From NCBI GenBank assembly GCA_023452965.1, contig JAEXUU010000206.1:1-9636 (forward strand): a stretch of 9,636 nt of DNA, written 5' to 3'. Below, piece by piece: positions 6,173 through 9,636 of the stretch. Below the pieces are notes generated by a model. It was not told the DNA's origin, searched no databases, and worked only from the letters and a program-made list of their open reading frames with translations. Within the stretch, counting starts at the first letter, position 1, and every line of letters begins with the position of its first letter. The translations under genes were made by a program, and so were the position numbers. This DNA is from Pseudomonadota bacterium. Lineage in GTDB: Bacteria > Pseudomonadota > Alphaproteobacteria > Rhizobiales > Beijerinckiaceae.

Positions 6173-9100
6173 TTAGAACCTGTAAGCCAAACTCGCCGTG
6201 GCGCCGTGCTTGGAGGCTTCAGATCCGTATTCCCCGTCATATTGCAGCCTGACGTCGACGAACTCGCTCCGGAACAGTTGCAGGCCAGCGGTGACGCGCG
6301 CAGCCACTCGGTCGATTGGTGCGCTGAGCGCGAAGCTCTGTCCGCTGAAGTCGCCATTGAAGCCGGCAGCGCCCTTCCAGGTATCGTTCGAGCGCAGGCT
6401 GAGGCCGGCTGACACGAACGAGCGCAGCACCATGCCGTTCGCCAGGTCGAGACGGCTGCCGAACTCGATGGCGGGCGTCAGGATCGCCGTATTGTACGAC
6501 CCGCCATCGAACCGCAGCCCGAGCTCGCCAATGCCGCTTTCCGCGAACGAGCCATTGCGCGCATGCACCAGATCGAGGTTCAGGTAAGGCCGCACATAGA
6601 AGCTCTCGCCGCCAAGCGTATAGGCGATGCGGGCGCGCATGCCCGCCGCATGAAAGCCGGCATCGGCACCCGCAATGGCTGCGAGGGTCGGGGCCATCAC
6701 ACGCCGCTTGACGTCGTACTCGCCGAAGCTGCCGAACAGCGCTCCGGTCAGCAACCATGACCCGGTCTGGTACTTCAGGGTCACTGCGCCCTGCAGGCTC
6801 GATCCCTGAGCCGAGACGCCGTCGCGCCCGCTGAACCAGTCCGCCTGATAGGCCAGCGACCCGCCGAGCAGCAGGCCTTCGCCGATCCTGCCCTGGCCGC
6901 CGATCTGCCAGGCGGCGGAGTCGAGGCTCGCCCGGCTTCGGTCCAGATCGCCGCTCAGCGTCGTCCGCTGTCCTCGCGTCGTGACATAGGCGCATTCCCC
7001 CTCGGTGAGGAAGGCTTGCGCGCCGACGCCGACACCCCCGAACTTCGGGCAGCTCATCGAGGCGTCGGCGATGCGCGTGGCGTTGGCGGAAGCGTGAGAG
7101 AACAGCGTCATGGCGCTTCGTGGCCCCAGGCCTGCAAGCGCGCTCCGATAGGGTACCGCGCCCTGGCCAGCCACGCTGTCGAGGCCGGCGTAGAACGCTC
7201 CGAGCTGGGGTTTGCCCTGAAAGAACATGTTCTGCAGGGCGTTCGCGAGGCCGGCCTGGTGCGATGTCAATCCAAAGCGCGGCGCGTCGAAATGCGCCCC
7301 CGTAATCGCGATGTCGTATGTCTGGGCCGTTTCCCGCAGCGTGTAGGAAAACAGGGGACTGTCGGGAGCAGCGAGCGAACCGGTGGCCGTGCCGCCGACC
7401 TGGAGCACCGGCAGGAAGACGTTCGGCATCGCCGTCGCGAGCGTTGGCTGAATGCTGCCGGCCAGGCTTGCATCGCCGGTGACCAGGTAGCTGCCGCTGC
7501 GCGAGTGGCTGAAATCGAGATGGGGGGCGATGCGCCCGCTCGCGGTCTGGACAAGATGCCCGTCGATGACCGAGCGCTGGCCCGGCATCGGCGCGATCAC
7601 GGCAAAGTTCGTGAGCGTGCCTGCATTGGCGGGAGGCGGGCTTCCGCCAACCTGATAGCCCGTCGTATAGCCGCCGCCATTGAGCCAGGTGTTGCCATAA
7701 ACCGTGCCGTAATTGGCGACGTTGACGGGGTGCGGCCCGACCTGCCGGATCGCAGTGCCCGACGCGGCCCATACCCAGGAGCCCTGGCCGACCGTGACGA
7801 GATTTTTGCGGCCTCCGGCAAGGACGATGCCTGCGCCCTGTTCCCCGCTACCGCCGGATATGAATCCGGGCGAGCGCGCCCCGACATTGATGGAGATGTC
7901 GCCGCCGCCGCCGGGACCATCGCTCTGGGCGAAGATGCCGATTCCGTTATTGCCCGAGGCCGTTACCGCTCCCTGGGCCGTGACGGTGACCGCGCCGCCG
8001 AGATATGGGGAGCTCGGCCCGCTGGTGGATCCCGCATAGACGACGCCGTTCAAGGCGAGCAGGCCGCCGCCACCGCCGATGCTCTGCGCCAGGACGCCAT
8101 ATGCGCCGGCGCCCGAGACGATGATGTCCGCCGAGGTCGAGACCGAGACCGCGCCGCCATTGCCATAGCTGCGCAAGCTGCCGGGGACGGGCATGGTCGT
8201 GGTCAGCGCCGGAGTCTGGCCGGTGCCATAGTTGCTGAACAACCCGCCGCCACCGCCGATGGATTGCGCGACGACGCCATGGCTGCCGACCCCGCTGGTC
8301 GCAATGCTGCCAGCGGAGACCGTCACCGCTCCGCCATTTCCGCCGCCGAAGAGGGTTCCGATCTTTGCCAGGGTGATCGCGCCGCGCGAGGTCGTCTCGA
8401 CGATGCCGCCGCCGCCGCCGATGCTCTGGGCCAGCAGGCCGAATGCGCCGGGGCCCGATGTCGTGACCTGCGGGGCCGAAATGGAGACCGGACCGGCATC
8501 GCCATAGGAATAGGCCCCACCGAGATCGATCTGCGCCGTGCCGGTGTAGTGACCGGTGTTGGCGCTGGAACCAATGCCGATGACGCCGCCGCCGGCGCCG
8601 ATCGATTGCGCGACGACGCCGTGACCCGCCTGGCCTGTGGTCGTGATCGGCGAGGGCGAGCCGGATGTCCCGATCTGGACGAGGGACCCGTTGCTGCCCT
8701 CTCCGATCGTTCCGAGATCGTTGCCGCCCAGCACATAACTGCCATTGGGATCGAAGGATGCGTCGACGCCTGTGCCCCCGCCGCCGGAAATGCTTTGGGC
8801 AAGGATGCCATAGGATTGAAAGCCGGATGCCGGTTCGGCCCCAGGCGCTGCGCCCGTGCCGATGCCGCCGCCGTTGAGCTGAACGTTGACGGCTCCGCCG
8901 AACCGCTGGCCGCTGGCCGCCGCCTGCCCGCCGACAAGGACTTTCGCATCGAGCCTGGATGAAACGAAGCCCGCGAGGGCGTTCTGGGATTCGTTGTTGA
9001 GGTAGGCGACGGCCCCGCGGCCGCCACCGCCGCCGATGCTCTGGGCGAGCACGCCGTGCGAGTAATCGCCCGAGGTCGTGGTCTTGCCGCCATGGGTGAC

Positions 9101-9636
9101 ATTCACCGGTCCGGCGTTGCCGCCCTGGGTGGAAACGCCCCCGACATTGAGCCGAAGATCGACGCCCACGGAGGGCGCGCTGCTCGTGGGGCTGCCGGTC
9201 GGCGGGGCCAGATAGACGCTCGTCGGCGTTCCGGCCGAGCCGCCGATACCGCCGCCGCCGCCGATCGACTGGGCGATGATCGCCGGCGCGTCGTTGCCGC
9301 GTGTCGTGATCGCCGCATAGTTGGTCACGGAGACGGATCCGCCGGCGCCTCCGCTCCCGTTCTTGGCGCCCACATTCACGTTGGGATTGAGCTTGATCGA
9401 GGGCAGCTCGGACTCGTTGGCGCCGGCGACGCTCTGCGCCCAGTCGAGAAGACCTTCGATGCTCCCCGACCCGCCCGAGCCGATGCCGCCGCCGCCGCCG
9501 ATCGATTGCACGACGAGGCCCGGCGCGCTTTCTCCCGAGGTGTAGATCGAGCCGGACGAAGTGGTTATCGCGCTCGCATCGCCGCCATTGCCCCCCGCGC
9601 CGCCCTGGGCGCCGATGTTCATCGTCAGGCTGTAGC
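6173..9636 (-). CDS. Autotransporter (type Va) with Gly-rich passenger repeats, C-terminal part
   Basis: The last ~1150 residues of a surface autotransporter; the frame is open at the right edge (YSLT precedes the first ATG at 9622), so the signal peptide and part of the passenger lie outside. Such proteins cross the inner membrane by Sec and insert a C-terminal barrel that exports the passenger. The passenger (about 9636-7900) has nine copies of a module ending in GV[VL]AQSIGGGGG, likely turns of a beta-helix. About 7900-7270 is non-repetitive, with strand-rich segments such as SVIDGHLVQT and GSYLVTGDASL. A helical junction (LANALQNMFFQG ... YRSALAGLGP) leads to the barrel at about 6990-6176, whose alternating strands (LLLGGSLAYQADWF, YVRPYLNLDLVHAR, GLQLFRSEFVDVRLQYDGEYG) end in ASLAYRF, with the terminal phenylalanine needed for assembly. 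Two cysteines (MSCPKF, GECAYV) precede the barrel. Function is probably adhesion or biofilm, inferred only. Confidence 0.93.
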   Translation of the reverse strand, partial: YSLTMNIGAQGGAGGNGGDASAITTSSGSIYTSGESAPGLVVQSIGGGGGIGSGGSGSIEGLLDWAQSVAGANESELPSIKLNPNVNVGAKNGSGGAGGSVSVTNYAAITTRGNDAPAIIAQSIGGGGGIGGSAGTPTSVYLAPPTGSPTSSAPSVGVDLRLNVGGVSTQGGNAGPVNVTHGGKTTTSGDYSHGVLAQSIGGGGGRGAVAYLNNESQNALAGFVSSRLDAKVLVGGQAAASGQRFGGAVNVQLNGGGIGTGAAPGAEPASGFQSYGILAQSISGGGGTGVDASFDPNGSYVLGGNDLGTIGEGSNGSLVQIGTSGSPSPITTTGQAGHGVVAQSIGAGGGVIGIGSSANTGHYTGTAQIDLGGAYSYGDAGPVSISAPQVTTSGPGAFGLLAQSIGGGGGIVETTSRGAITLAKIGTLFGGGNGGAVTVSAGSIATSGVGSHGVVAQSIGGGGGLFSNYGTGQTPALTTTMPVPGSLRSYGNGGAVSVSTSADIIVSGAGAYGVLAQSIGGGGGLLALNGVVYAGSTSGPSSPYLGGAVTVTAQGAVTASGNNGIGIFAQSDGPGGGGDISINVGARSPGFISGGSGEQGAGIVLAGGRKNLVTVGQGSWVWAASGTAIRQVGPHPVNVANYGTVYGNTWLNGGGYTTGYQVGGSPPPANAGTLTNFAVIAPMPGQRSVIDGHLVQTASGRIAPHLDFSHSRSGSYLVTGDASLAGSIQPTLATAMPNVFLPVLQVGGTATGSLAAPDSPLFSYTLRETAQTYDIAITGAHFDAPRFGLTSHQAGLANALQNMFFQGKPQLGAFYAGLDSVAGQGAVPYRSALAGLGPRSAMTLFSHASANATRIADASMSCPKFGGVGVGAQAFLTEGECAYVTTRGQRTTLSGDLDRSRASLDSAAWQIGGQGRIGEGLLLGGSLAYQADWFSGRDGVSAQGSSLQGAVTLKYQTGSWLLTGALFGSFGEYDVKRRVMAPTLAAIAGADAGFHAAGMRARIAYTLGGESFYVRPYLNLDLVHARNGSFAESGIGELGLRFDGGSYNTAILTPAIEFGSRLDLANGMVLRSFVSAGLSLRSNDTWKGAAGFNGDFSGQSFALSAPIDRVAARVTAGLQLFRSEFVDVRLQYDGEYGSEASKHGATASLAYRF
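7899..9530 (-). repeat. Nine imperfect repeats with AQSIGGGGG core in the autotransporter passenger
   Basis: Each module ends in a core of the form [SAG]xG[VIL][VILF][AV]QSIGGGGG. The serine codons of the nine cores (in protein order) lie at 9503-9505, 9266-9268, 9038-9040, 8792-8794, 8603-8605, 8423-8425, 8261-8263, 8081-8083 and 7922-7924. Spacings are therefore 79, 76, 82, 63, 60, 54, 60 and 53 residues: longer toward the N-terminus. Upstream of many cores is a G-G-x-V-x-V ... TSG pattern. Cores 4 (SISGGGG), 5 (SIGAGGG) and 9 (SDGPGGGG) are degenerate. The glycine runs are mostly GGC codons, giving CCG trinucleotide runs on the plus strand. Confidence 0.9.

Noticed and set aside
7016..8962. 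A 648-codon open frame antisense to the autotransporter
   Set aside because: It mirrors the glycine-rich repeats of a clearly real gene. GC-rich repeated codons remove stops from the opposite strand. Its product is a low-complexity Ala/Asp/Arg-rich chain with no domain or ribosome site.
7899..9530. CRISPR-like regular repeats
   Set aside because: The periodic similarity is imperfect, spans 53-82 codons, stays in one reading frame and codes for repeated protein modules. It is a coding repeat, not a CRISPR array.

Overview
The window is GC-rich DNA with long, densely packed coding frames. Protein styles (an MdtC-like RND pump, a type V autotransporter with AQSIGGGGG repeats, an ABC exporter-type membrane domain) suggest an alphaproteobacterium, probably of the Hyphomicrobiales (Bosea/Bradyrhizobium-like). 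That placement is inferred from protein character, not from a marker gene.

Layout. (1) Positions 1-3549, plus strand: the end of a periplasmic adaptor gene, then after 3 nt a complete RND inner-membrane permease closest in sequence to E. coli MdtC. Together they form most of a tripartite drug/solute efflux pump; no outer-membrane channel gene is in view. (2) 3550-3672: short gap between convergent genes with a small hairpin. (3) 3673-4677, minus strand: a membrane protein that is the six-helix domain of an ABC exporter without an ATPase domain. (4) 4912-5136, minus: a small exported protein with an ideal ribosome binding site, followed by a rho-independent-type terminator at 4867-4891. (5) 5137-5470: a divergent intergenic region, locally AT-rich, with an inverted repeat and a possible minus-strand promoter. 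(6) 5471-5803, plus: a small exported protein with four cysteines in its mature part, followed by a perfect 12-bp hairpin. (7) 5804-6172: no convincing gene. (8) 6173-9636, minus, running off the window: the C-terminal ~1150 residues of an autotransporter, with nine glycine-rich passenger repeats and a complete C-terminal beta barrel.

The genes share a cell-envelope theme (efflux, export, secreted small proteins, surface autotransporter), but only the adaptor-permease pair is clearly one transcription unit. The most notable signals are the two interleaved subfamilies of autotransporter repeat, visible in serine codon choice, the ABC membrane domain without its ATPase, and the pair of divergent small exported proteins. 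I found no clear evidence of a wholly new system, and no RNA gene, CRISPR array or insertion sequence.
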